DNA of 64,000 nt. Origin: Purshia tridentata. Lineage: Eukaryota > Streptophyta > Magnoliopsida > Rosales > Rosaceae. The notes under the pieces were generated by a model that saw nothing but the letters and a program-made list of their open reading frames with translations, had not been told where the DNA came from and made no database searches. This document shows positions 44,775 through 56,485 of this stretch, one piece after another. Numbering within the stretch: the first letter of the stretch is position 1; the number at the start of each line of letters is the position of its first letter. Both the position numbers and the translations under genes were made by a program. Location: assembly GCA_003254885.1 (NCBI GenBank), contig QANT01009321.1, positions 51,370 to 115,369 of the forward strand, given 5' to 3'.

Positions 44775-47700
44775 ATTGGTGCACTCTTAGCATCTAATGT
44801 TGTTCTTTGGGGCTTGAACGCTTATCGTGACATGAGAGAGTGCTTCCTATGTCATTCTTTTCAACGGAGAACATTTGGGTGCAAGTTTAATCGTATTGGA
44901 CTCAGTGTGCACCGAAATGACAATTTCGTGCATTCTTAAGACCTCAAGTGGTTCCTTACGGTTATCACGCTAATATCTAGACATGAGAAAGTGCTATTGT
45001 ACAGGGTGCGCACCGAAACGACGTCTTCGTCTTGCCCACCAAGGAGGTTTTGGTGCGATTTGGACGAATTTGGACTTAGTACGCACCGAAATGTTGTTTT
45101 CGCGCATTCTTAACACCTAAAGTGGTTCTTTAGGGCAGGCACGCTGATCGAGACAAGAGAACGTGCGTCCGGATGTTCTTCTTGCCAACCGGGCAGGTTT
45201 TGATGCAATTTAGACGAAAGCAGACTGAGTGTGCACTGAAATGAGGTTTTAGTTACTTTTTAACGCAAAATGTGCTTCTTGAGGGCTAGAACGTTAATCC
45301 AAGCATGAGAACGTGCTTCTTGCCAAGCGCGCACGTTTTGGCGCAACTTGAACAAAGTCGTGCACACTGTGCACCGAAATGACGTTCCATGCATTCTTAG
45401 CACCTAAACTGCTTCGTTGGGGCTAGAACGCTAATCCAAACAAGAGAAAGTGGTTCCTCATGTCCTTGTTGCCAACCGGGGACGTTTTGGTGCAANGTAA
45501 ACCGTGTCATCTATGATGATTTTTGTAGTAGTGGGGCTTGAACGCTTATCGTGACATGAGAGAGTGCTTCCCCATGTCATTCCATTTAACGGAGAACATT
45601 TGGGTGCAAGTTTAATCGAATTGGACTCAGTGTGCACCGAAATGACAATTTCGTGCGTTCTTAAGACCTCAAGTGGTTCCTTAGGGTTAGCACGCTAATA
45701 TCTAGACATGAGAAATTGCTTCGATATGTCTTTCTTGCCCACCAAGGAGGTTTCGGTGCGATTTGGACGAATTTGGACTTAGTACGCACCGAAATGTTGT
45801 TTTCGCGCATTCTTAACACCTAAAGTGGTTCTTTAGGGCAGGCACGCTGATCGAGACAAAAGAACGTGCGTCCTCATGTTCTACTTGCCAACCGGGCAGG
45901 TTTTGATGCAATTTAGACGAAAGTAGACTGAGTACGCACCAAAATGACGTTCTGGTGCACTCTTAGCACCTAAAGTTGTTCTTTGGGGCTTGAACGCTTA
46001 TCGTGACATGAGAGAGTGCTTCCCCATGTCATTCTTTTCAACGGAGAACATTTGGGTGCAAGTTTAATCGAATTGGACTCAGTGTGCACCGAAATGACAA
46101 TTTCGTGCGTTCTTAAGACCTCAAGTGGTTCCTTAGGGTTAGCACGCTAATATCTTGACATGAGAAACTGCTTCCATATGTCTTTCTTGCCCACCAAGGA
46201 GGTTTTGGTGCGATTTGGACGAATTTGGACTTAGTACGCACCGAAATGTTGTTTTCGCGCATTCTTAACACCTAAAGTGGTTCTTTAGGGTAGTCACGCT
46301 GATCGAGATAAGAGAACGTGCGTCCTCATGTTCTTCTTGCCAACCGGGCAGGTTTTGATGCAATTTAGACGAAAGCAGACTGAGTGTGCACTGAAATGAG
46401 GTTTTAGTTACTTTTTAACGCAAAATGTGCTTCTTGAGGGCTAGAACGTTAATCCAAGCATGAGAACGTGCTTTTTGCCAAGCGAGCAGGTTTTGGCCCA
46501 ACTTTAACAAAGTCGTGCACAGTGTGCACCGAAATGACGTTCCATGCATTCTTAACACCTAAACTGCTTCGTTGGGGCTAGAACGCTAATCCAAACAAGA
46601 GAAAGTGGTTCCTCATGTCCTTGTTGCCAACCGGGGACGTTTTGGTGCAATTGAAACGAGATTGGGTTGAGGAGGCACCGAAATGGGGTTTTCGTGCGTT
46701 CTTATCAAAAGCATGCGCTTCTTGAGGGCTAGAACGCTAATCCAAGGGTGAGAAAGTGCTTCCCCACATCTTTCTTGCCAACCGGGCACGTTTTGGTGGA
46801 ACTTGCACGAAGTTGGATTGAGTACGCACCGAAATGATGTTTTCGTGCCTTCTAAACACGAAACGTGCTTCTTTAGGGCTAGAATGCTAATCGAAGCATG
46901 AGCAAGTGCTTCCCCACGTGTTTCTTGCCAACCGATAACGTTTTGGTGCAACTTCAACCAAATTGTACAGGGTCGCAACTGAAACGACGTCTTCGTTCAT
47001 TCCTAACACCCAAAGTTGTTCTTTAGGACTAACACGCTAATCTAGACATTAGAGAGTGCTTCCTCACCTCTTTCTTGCCAATGGGGCACGTTTTGGTGCA
47101 ATTTGGACCAAGTTAAACTGAGTACGCACCAAAATGACGTACGTGTGCACTCTTAGCACCTAAAGTTGTTCTTTGGGGCTTGAACGCTTATTGTGACATG
47201 AGAGAGTGCTTCCCNTTCCCCATGTCATTCTTTTCAACGGAGAACATTTGGGTGCAAGTTTAATCGAATTGGACTCAATGTGCACCGAAATGACAATTTC
47301 GTGCGTTCTTAAGACCTCAAGTGGTTCCTTAGGGTTAGAACACTAATAACTAGACATGAGAAACTGCTTCCATATGTCTTTCTTGCCCACCAAGGAGGTT
47401 TTGGTGCGATTTGGACGAATTTGGACTTAGTACGCACCGAAATGTTGTTTTCGCGCATTCTTAACACCTAAAGTGGTTCTTTAGGGCAGGCACGCTGATC
47501 GAGACAAGAGAACGTGCGTCCTGATGTTCTTCTTGCCAACCGGGCAGGTTTTGATGCAATTTAGACGAAAGCAGACTGAGTGTGCACTGAAATGAGGTTT
47601 TAGTTACTTTTTAACGCAAAATGTGCTTCTTGAGGGCTAGAACGTTAATCCAAGCATGAGAACGTGCTTCTTGCCAAGCGCGCACGTTTTGGCGCAACTT

Positions 47701-50700
47701 TAATAAAGTCGTGCACAGTGTGCACCGAAATGACGTTCCATGCATTCTTCACACCTAAACTGCTTTGTTGGGGCTAGAACGCTAATCCAAACAAGAGAAA
47801 GTGGTTCCTCATGTCCTTATTGCCAACCGGGGACGTTTTGGTGCAATTGAAACGAGATTGGGTTGAGGAGGCACCGAAATGGGGTTTTCTAGCGTTCTTA
47901 TCAAAAGCATGCGCTTCTTGAGGGCTAGAACGCTAATCCAAGGGTGAGAAAGTGCTTCCCCACATCTTTCTTGCCAACCGGGCACGTTTTGGTGGAACTT
48001 GCACGAAGTTGGATTGAGTACGCACCTAAATAATGTTTTCGTGCCTTCTAAACATGAAACGTGCTTCTTTAGGGCAAGAATGCTAATCCAAGCATGAGCA
48101 AGTGATTCCCCACGTGTTTCTTGCAAACCGATAACGTTTTGGTGCAACCTCAACCAAATTGTACAGGGTGCGCACCGAAACGACGTCTTCGTTCATTCCT
48201 AACACCCAAAGTGGTTCTTCAGGACTAGCACGCTAATCGAGACATTAGAGAGTGCTTCCTCACCTCTTTCTTGCCAATGGGGCACGTTTTGGTGCAATTT
48301 GGACCAAGTTAGACTGAGTACGCACCGAAATGACGTATTGGTGCACTCTTAGCACCTAAAGTTGTTCTTTGGGGCTTGAACGCTTATCGTGACATGAGAG
48401 AGTGCTTCCCCATGTCATTCTTTTCAACGGAGAACATTTGGGGGCAAGTTTAATCGAATTGCACTCAGTGTGCACCGAAATGACAATTTCGTGCATTCTT
48501 AAGACATGAAGTGGTTAATTAGGGTTGGCACGCTAATATCTAGACATGAGAAACTGCTTCGATATGTCTTTCTTGCCCACCAAGGAGGTTTTGGTGCGAT
48601 TTGGACGAATTTGGACTTACTACGCACCGAAATGTTGTTTTCGCGCATTCTTAACACCTAAAGTGGTTCTTTAGGGCAGGCACGCTGATCGAGACAAGAG
48701 AACGTGCGTCCTGATGTTCTTCTTGCCAACCGGGCAGGTTTTGATGCAATTTAGACGAAAGCAGACTGAGTGTGCACTGAAATGAGGTTTTAGTTACTTT
48801 TTAACGCAAAATGTGCTTCTTGAGGGCTAGAACGTTAATCCAAGCATGAGAACGTGCTTCTTGCCAACCGCGCACGTTTTGGCGCAACATTAAAAAAGTC
48901 GTGCACAGTGTGTACCGAAATGACGTTCCATGCATTCTTAACACCTAAACTGGTTCGTTGGGGCTAGAACGCTAATCCAAACAAGAGAAAGTGGTTCCTC
49001 ATGTCCTTGTTGCCAACCGGGGACGTTTTGGTGCAATTGAAACGAGATTGGGTTGAGGAGGCACCGAAATGGGGTTTTCGTGCGTTCTTATCAAAAGCAT
49101 GCGCTTCTTGAGGGCTAGAACGCTAATCCAAGGGTGAGAAAGTGCTTCCCCACATCTTTCTTGCCAACCGGGCACGTTTTGGTGGAACTTGCACGAAGTT
49201 GGATTGAGTACGCACCGAAATGATGTTTTCGTGCCTTCTAAACATGAAATGTGCTTCTTTAGGGGAAGAATGCTAATCCAAGCATGAGCAAGCTCTTCCC
49301 CGCATGTTTCTTGCCAACCGATAATGTTTTGGTGCAACTTCAACCAAATTGTACAGGGTGCGCACCGAAACAATGTCTTCGTTCATTCCTAACACCAAAA
49401 GTGGTTCTTGAGGACTAGCATGCTAATCGAAACATTAGAGAGTGCTTCCTCACCTCTTTCTTGCCGATGGGGCACGTTTTGGTGCAATTTGGACCAAATT
49501 AGACTGAGTACGCACCGAAATGACGTATTGGTGCACTCTTAGCACCTAAAGTTGTTCTTTGGGGCTTGAACGCTTATCGTGACATGAGAGAGTGCTTCCC
49601 CATGTCATTCTTTTCAACGGAGAACATTTGGGTGCAAGTTTAATCGAATTGGACTCAGTGTGCACCGAAATCACAATTTCGTGCATTCTTAAGACCTCAA
49701 GTGGTTCCTTAGGGTTAGCACGCTAATATCTAGACATCAGAAAGTGCTTCCATATGTCTTTCTTGGCCAACAAGGAGGTTTTGGTGCGATTTGGACGAAT
49801 TTGGACTTAGTACGTACCGAAATGTTGTTTTCGCGCATTCTTAACACCTAAACTGGTTCTTTAGGGCAGGCACGCTGATCGAGACAAGAGAACGTGCGTC
49901 CTCATGTTCTTCTGGCCAACCGGGGACGTTTTGGTGCAACCGGGGACGTTTTGGTGCAATTGAAACGATATTGGGCTGAGGAGGCACCGAAATGGGGTTT
50001 TCGTGCGTTCTCATCAAAAGCATGCCCTTCTTGAGGGCTAGAACGCTAATCCAAGGGTGAGAAAGTGCTTCCCCACATCTTTCTTGCCAACCGGGCACGT
50101 TTTGGTGGAACTTGCACGAAGTTGGATTGAGTACGCACCGAAATGATGTTTTCGTGCCTTCTAAACACGAAATGTGCTTCTTTAGGCCTAGAATGCTAAT
50201 CCTAGCATGAGCAAGCGCTTCCCCGCATGTTTCTTGCCAACCGATAACGTTTTGGTGCAACTTCCACAAAATTGTACAGGGTGCGCATCAAAACGACGTC
50301 TTCATTCATTCCTAACACCCAAAGTTGTTCTTTAGGACTAGCACGCTAATCGAGACATTAGAGAGTGCTTCCTCACCTCTTTCTTGCCAGTGGGGCATGT
50401 TTTGGTGCAATTTGGACCAAGTTAGACTGAGTACGCACCGAAATGACGTATTGGTGCACCCTTAGCAACTAAAGTTGTTCTTCGGGGCTTGAACGCTTAT
50501 CGTGACATGAGAGTCTGCTTCCCCATGTCATTCTTTTCAACAGAGAACATTTGGGTGCAAGTTTAATCGAATTGGACTCAGTGTGCACCGAAATTACAAT
50601 TTCGTGCATTCTTAAGACGTCAAGTGGTTCCTTAGGGTTAGCACGCTAATATCTAGACATGAGAAAGTGCTTCCATATGTCTTTCTTGGCCACCAAGGAG

Positions 50701-53555
50701 GTTTTGGTGCGATTTGGACGAATTTGGACTTAGTACGCACCGAAATGTTGTTTTCGCGCATTCTTAACACCTAAAGTGGTTCTTTAGGGCAGGCACGCTG
50801 ATCGAGACAAGAGAACGTGCGTCCTCATGTTCTTCTGGCCAACCGTGCAGGTTTTGTTGCAATTTTGACGAAAGTAGACTGAGTGTGCAATGAAATGAGG
50901 TTTTAGTTACTTTTTAACGCAAAATGTGCTTCTTGAGGGTTAGAACGTTAATCCAAGCATGAGAACGTGCTTCTTGCCAACCGCGCACGTTTTAGCGCAA
51001 CTTTAACAAAGTCGTGCACAGTGTGCACCGGAATGACGTTCCATGCTTTCTGAACACCTAAACTGGTTAGTTGGGGCTAGAACCTAATCCAAACAAGAGA
51101 AAGTGGTTGCTCCTGTCCTTGTTTCCAACCGGGGACGTTTTGGTGCAATTGAAACGAGATTGGGTTGAGGAGGCACCGAAATGGGGTTTTCGTGCGTTCT
51201 TATCAAAAGCATGCGCTTCTTGAGGGCTAGAACGCTAATCCAAGGGTGAGAAAGTGCTTCCCCACATCTTTCTTGCCAACCGGGCACGTTTTGGTGGAAC
51301 TTGCACGAAGTTGGAGTGAGTACGCACTGAAATGATGTTTTCGTGCCTTCTAAACACGAAATGTGCTTCTTTAGGGCAAGAATGCTAATCCAAGCATGAG
51401 CAAGTGCTTCCCCACGTGTTTCTTGCCAACCGATAACGTTTTGGTGCAACTTCAACCAAATTGTACAGGGTACGCACCGAAACGACGTCTTCGTTCATTC
51501 CTTAGGGTTAGCACACTAATATCTAGACATGAGAAAGTGGATGTCTTTCTTGGCCACCAAAGAGGTTTTGGTGCGATTTGGACGAATTTGGACTTAGTAC
51601 GCACCGAAATGTTGTTTTCGCGCATTCTTACCACCTAAAGTGGTTCTTTAGGCCACGCACGCTGATCGAGACAAGAGAACGTGCGTCCTCATGTTCTTCT
51701 GGCCAACCGGGCAGGTTTTNAATTTAGACGAAAGCAGACTGAGTGTGCACTGAAATGAGGTTTTAGTTACTTTTTAACGCAAAATGTGCTTCTTGAGGGC
51801 TAGAATGTTAATCCAAGCATGAGAACGTGCTTGTTGCCAACCGCGCACGTTTTGGCGCAACTTTAACAAAGTCGTGCACAGTGTGCACCGAAATGACGGT
51901 CCATTCATTCTGAACACCTAAACTGGTTCGTTGGGGCCACAAGCTAATCCAAACAAGAGAAAGTGGTTCCTCATGTCTTTGTTGCCGACCGGGGACGTTT
52001 TGGAGCAATTGAAACGAGATTGGGTTGAGGAGGCACCGAAATGCGGTTTTCGTGCATTCTCATCAAAAGCATGCCCTTCTTGAGGGCTAGAACGCTAATC
52101 CAAGGGTGAGAAAGTGCTTCCCCACATCTTTCTTGCCAACCGGGCACGTTTTGGTGGAACTTGCACGAAGTTGGATTGAGTACGCACCGAAATGATGTTT
52201 TTGTGCCTTCTAAACACGAAACGTGCTTCTTTAGGGCTAGAATGCTAATCCTAGCATGAGCAAGCGCTTCCCCATATGTTTCTTGCCAACCGATAACGTT
52301 TTGGTGCAACTTCAACCAAATTGTACATGGTGCGCACCGAAACGACGTCTTCGTTCATTCCTAACACCCAAAGTGGTTTTCTAGGACTAGCACGCTAATC
52401 GAGACATTAGAGAGTGCTTCCTCACCTCTTTCTTGCCAATGGGGCACTTTTTCGTGCAATTTGGACCAAGTTAGACTGAGTACGCACCGAAATGACGTAT
52501 TGGTGCACTCTTAGCACCTAAAGTTGTTCTTCGGGGCTTGAACACTTATCGTGACATGAGAGAGTGCTTCCCCATGTCATTCTTTTCAACGGAGAACATT
52601 TGGGTGCAAGTTTAATCGAATTGGACTCAGTGTGCACCGAAATGACAATTTCGTGCGTTCTTAAGACCTCAAGTGGTTCCTTAGGGTTAGCACGCTAATA
52701 TCTAGACATGAGAAAGTGCTTCCATATGTCTTTCTTGGCCACCAAGGAGGTTTTGGTGCGATTTGGACGAAATTGGACTTAGTACGCACCGAAATGTTGT
52801 TTTCGCGCATTCTTACCACCTAAAGTGGTTCTTTAGGGTAGGCACGCTGATCGAGACAAGAGAACGTGCGTCCTCATGTTCTTCTGGCCAACCGGGCACG
52901 TTTTGATGCAATTTAAACGAAAGTAGACTGAGTGTGCACTGAAATGATGTTTTAGTTACTTTTTCACGTAAAATGTTCTTCTTGAGGGCTAGAACGTTAA
53001 TCCAAGCATGAGAACGTGCTTCTTGCCAACTGCGCACGTTTTGTCGCAAGTTTAACAAAGTCGTGCACAGTGTGCACCGAAATGACGTTCCATGCATTCT
53101 GAACACCTAAATTGGTTCGTTGGGACTAGAAGCTAATCCAAACAAGAGAAAGTGGTTCCTCATGTCTTTGTTGCCGACCGGGGACGTTTTGGAGCAATTG
53201 AAACGAGATTGGGTTGAGGAGGCACCGAAATGGGGTTTTCGTGCGTTCTTATCAAAAGCATGCGCTTCTTGAGGGCTAGAACGCTAATCCAAGGGTGAGA
53301 AAGTGCTTCCCCACATCTTTCTTGCCAACCGGGCACGTTTTGGTGGAACTTGCACGAAGTTGGATTGAGTACGCACCGAAATGATGTTTTTGTGCCTTCT
53401 AAACAGGAAATGTGCTTCTTTAGGGCTAGAATGCTAATCCAAGCATGCGCAAGCACTTCCCCACATGTTTATTGCCAACCGATAACGTTTTGGTGCAACT
53501 TCAATCAAATTGTACAGGGTGCGCTCCGAAACAACGTCTTCGTTCATTCCTAACA
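44775..53555. repeat. Satellite block E: 8-mer HOR, right edge of the array
   Basis: m7 starts at 46680, 47876, 49066, 49989, 51178, 52038 and 53227. Intervals are 1,196 (with an N at 47215 and a repeated ttccc), 1,190, 923 (m4/m6 fusion near 49920), 1,189, 860 (m1/m3 fusion near 51500) and 1,189 bp. m4 monomers here share cacgctgatcgagacaagag, against cacgctaatcgagacatgag further left. Patchwork joins lie at 44996-45030 and 45496-45533. The array ends in m1 at 53555, directly against an LTR. Confidence 0.93.
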
Positions 53556-55114
53556 TGTAACATCCCGCACGTTTCAAAGTGGTTTTGAAAAGCTTTTTAA
53601 AGATTTTCGGGATTTTATTAGGAGAAGTAAAACGTTTTGGGCGTTTTTCAAAAATTTTAAAGTTTGATTTTAAAGGGGGTAAAAGGTGACTTTTCGTTCA
53701 GGAGGACTCTTCGCGTTGACTTTGGGTTCGTTGGAAAGGTCTTGTCCTCACGAGTTCGTAGACACGTAGCACGCGTCGAACGGAGCTACGGTTTGGAAGT
53801 TACGGACGTGTGAAGAGATGGACACATTGGTAATTTTGAAAAAGGTGATTTTAAAAGCCCAAAAACCCAAAAAATCAGCAGTTTCTCTCTCCTCTCTCCC
53901 GCAGTTCTTGTCTCTCTCGCGACACCACCTTCAGCTGCGCCTTTCGCCGGCGCGTGGGGGCGCGTCCGGCGGCGGCTGGAGCCGATCTTCGGCTCGCCGT
54001 GCTCGCGCCGCCTCCCTCTTCCTTCCCATAGTGGCGGCTCGCCGTGAAACAGCTCGGAAAAGTGGAGAACCAAATCGTGCACAGTCGGCGTCGGCGGCGA
54101 TCTCGCCGTTTCCGGCGACGACGAGGCTCAGTGACCGCCCAGATCTCTTCCCCTCGTCGAGCCCAGCGTGTTGGTGGGTTCGATTGACCCGTGGGACCGC
54201 CGTGGACGGCGGATCGAGTGTGGGTGTGCCGCCGGCTTTCCGGCCAGTTTTCGTCAGTTTCCGGCCACTTTTGGCCGTCGACCCAGGTTTGAGAATCGAT
54301 CCTCTCATCCTCCTCTATCTGTTTGTGTTGTCCGTTGTTGACGTTAGAGAGTTGACTTTTGGTAGGTTGACCACCCTTTGACCACCGCGAGTACCGCCGT
54401 GTGTGGGGGTTCCAGCGACTTCTTTCAGTGTTTTTGGCCTCGGGCCAACCACCCGAGCCTGTGGGTGAGTTCTCTGAACTTTTTGAGTGTTTTTCCGGGG
54501 GTCGGGCAGCCACCGTTTGTGGTGGTTCCTGCCCGTTTTTGTGCGTGTTGGCTCGGTTGTGATTTCTGTTTTGTCTTGTTTGGTTTGTCTGGTCTTAACA
54601 GGTGCGCTCGGCTCAGGGATTGCATTTCTGATGCCGTTGTGCAAAGGAGCCACGAAGGGCACGAAGGGTAGTTCAGTCTTTTCGTGCGGAACACTGTGAG
54701 TGAACTTAAGATCAATTTATTTCAGTTCAGTTAACTTTCTGGTCCAGTTAATTGCTTGCCTTGTTTGCTTTGTGTGATTGGTTGTTGTTTGCTAGTTAAG
54801 GGGGGTATGGAAATTAAGATTGAAGATCTCGAGGTGTTAAAGGTTAATTGAGGTTAAAGGCTTAAGTATGAGATTGGAGTAACAATGGGTATCAATTGAG
54901 GATTAAGTTGAATTCTAAATAAGGATCAGTGGTTATTGTTCGAGGATTAGTGGATCTCAGATGAAGGATCTAGTTGGATCCCAAGTAAGGATCTCGTGTT
55001 GGATCCCAAGTAAGGATCTAGTGGATTGTTTCAAGGTTATTTCAGTTTAGAGGTTGAATTGAGAATAATTTGAAGTATTACAGTTTGGCACAGTGGAATT
55101 GATTGGTTAGAGGA
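53556..55114 (+). repeat. 5' LTR-like region of element 1 (subfamily A)
   Basis: Begins TGTAACATCCC exactly where the satellite stops. It shares the phrase cacgagttcgtagacacgtag with the other LTRs, so it is related but much diverged. A GC-rich, pyrimidine-rich leader (about 53880-54300) follows; its overlapping open frames look like base-composition artefacts. Short repeats with the core ttggatcccaagtaaggatc lie at 54966-55025, 23-25 bp apart. It has no clear CA end before the primer site, and similarity to element 2 starts right at the primer site. I see no heat-shock element in it. Confidence 0.55.
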
Positions 55115-55116
55115 TT

Positions 55117-55128
55117 TGGTATCAGAGC
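55117..55128 (+). promoter_or_regulatory. Primer-binding site for initiator tRNA-Met, element 1
   Basis: The segment TGGTATCAGAGC is complementary to the 3' end of plant initiator tRNA-Met, including CCA. It would prime minus-strand synthesis. The gag start codon follows 80 bp downstream. Confidence 0.9.
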
Positions 55129-55207
55129 ATAGGTTTAGGATTCCTCTAGTTTTGCACGGAGTGTGCATCCTTGTTTTTGATAATTTCTTGGCTTTCTTAT
55201 AGGAATT

Positions 55208-56485
55208 ATGCCTCCTCGACGTGGCCGACCACCGAGGGACCACCATAGGGTTAATGAAGGTGCAGCCGAGACTGCACAAGGTTTCGCTCAGTCCTTGGAT
55301 CGTTTAGTTGAGGTGATGACTAATGTAGTACGTACACGTGGACCTACAGAAGGAGATTATAGTATTGAACGAGCCCATAGACTTGGGGCTACAGTCTTTA
55401 AGGGAACGACGGATCCTGGTGTAGCTAACGACTGGATAATGAGATTAGAAAGAATTTTTGAAGTCATGAGGTGTCCGGATGAAGAAAAGATAGTATTGGC
55501 CCCATTCTTGCTTGACGGTGATGCATATTTTTGGTGGGAAACAGAAAAAGCAAGGCTAACCGCTGATGAGATTACTTGGGATAGGTTTAGAAGTGATTTT
55601 TATGAACATTATTATCCTCGGGTCTACTGTGATGAGAAAATGGTAGAATTCCAGAGGTTGAGACAGGGGTCCATGACAGTGGCAGAGTATGAGAGGAAAT
55701 TTATAGAGCTTTCTAGATTTTGCCCGCATCTTGTGGCGGATGAAGGAGAGAAGTGCTCTAGATTTGAGGATGGGTTAAGAGAAGAACTTCGTACGACAGT
55801 TGCAGCTGCTATGCATACCAGCTATAGTAGCTTGAGAGAGGCCGCCATGAAGGTTGAAAGGTCTCTTACAGAAGGAAACAGAGGTGGGATGAGACGCCGT
55901 TATTATCAGAACACCATAATAGGTAGTCCTAGTCAAGGACCATCCAAAAAGGGCAGTTTTAGTTCTAGTTCTTCGGGAAGTGGTGGATTTCGAGGTTACC
56001 AACATGATGTTGGTAGCAGGCAAAGTTCAGGACATAGTCATCAAACTGGAGATCAATCTATTTCTGGTAGTGCTAGTATCTCGGATTTCTCGGAAAGATA
56101 GCGATCCGCTAGAGTTGGCGCTCACAGATATCCGGTTTGTGAGACTTGTAATAGACGTCATGAAGGGCCTTGCCTAATAGGTACTACGGAAGGATGCTTC
56201 CATTGTGGTCAGATGGGACACGATAGGAAGGATTGCCCGATGCTGTACCACGGAGAAGGTGAAGCTTCTGGATCAACTGTACGGACGAAGCAAACTTTTG
56301 AGGCTCAAAGTCATAGCCATGAAACGACGCAGAGTGGAGATGGTACAAGTAGTAGTGGCGTTCAGTCTAATCACTCCGTTAGAGGTGGTAGACAACAAAG
56401 AAGACGTTCTAGAGCTTCAGGCAGAGTCTTTACCATGACCCAGCAGCAGGCATCAGTTTCTCCAGACGTTATTGTAGGTACGTGA
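55208..56485 (+). pseudogene. gag: gag of element 1, with internal TAG
   Basis: Opens MPPRRGRPPRDHH, typical of Ty3/gypsy gag in plants. The retrotransposon-gag domain covers about residues 75-215, with GDAYFWWETEK, FYEHYYPRVYCDEK and FIELSRFCPHL. After residue 297 a TAG at 56099-56101 stops the frame. Beyond it the same frame continues to a TGA at 56483-56485 and contains CETCNRRHEGPC and a CCHC knuckle CFHCGQMGHDRKDC (from 56195). The stop therefore removes the RNA-binding knuckle. The frame ends at SPDVIVGT, just where a protease would begin in full-length relatives; none follows. Gag forms the particle that packages element RNA. The N-terminus is nearly identical to the gag of element 2. 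Confidence 0.9.

Larger units (their letters stand above)
27848..51720. other. Seven single-N positions, probable contig joins
   Basis: Single N bases stand at 27848, 35215, 38119, 44774, 45496, 47215 and 51720. Several are flanked by short repeated overlaps: gctaga on both sides at 38119, ttccc at 47215, and a ttggtgcactcttagca-type phrase at 44774. At 38119 and 47215, N plus the repeated bases equals the HOR length excess exactly (7 and 6 bp). The coordinates given span the first to the last N, not one feature. Confidence 0.8.

Noticed and set aside
1424-53456. Dozens of 60-181 codon open frames across the satellite, on both strands
   Set aside because: They repeat with the monomer and HOR, have no known domain and no consistent start. 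They follow from a repeat length near a multiple of three.
1-53555. CRISPR array
   Set aside because: The repeats are contiguous diverged monomers with no unique spacers, and the context is a plant genome.
53786-54715. Overlapping long frames in the GC-rich leader of the element 1 5' LTR
   Set aside because: Several frames on both strands are open at once, with low-complexity Arg/Ser/Pro composition. This is expected of GC- and pyrimidine-rich DNA.
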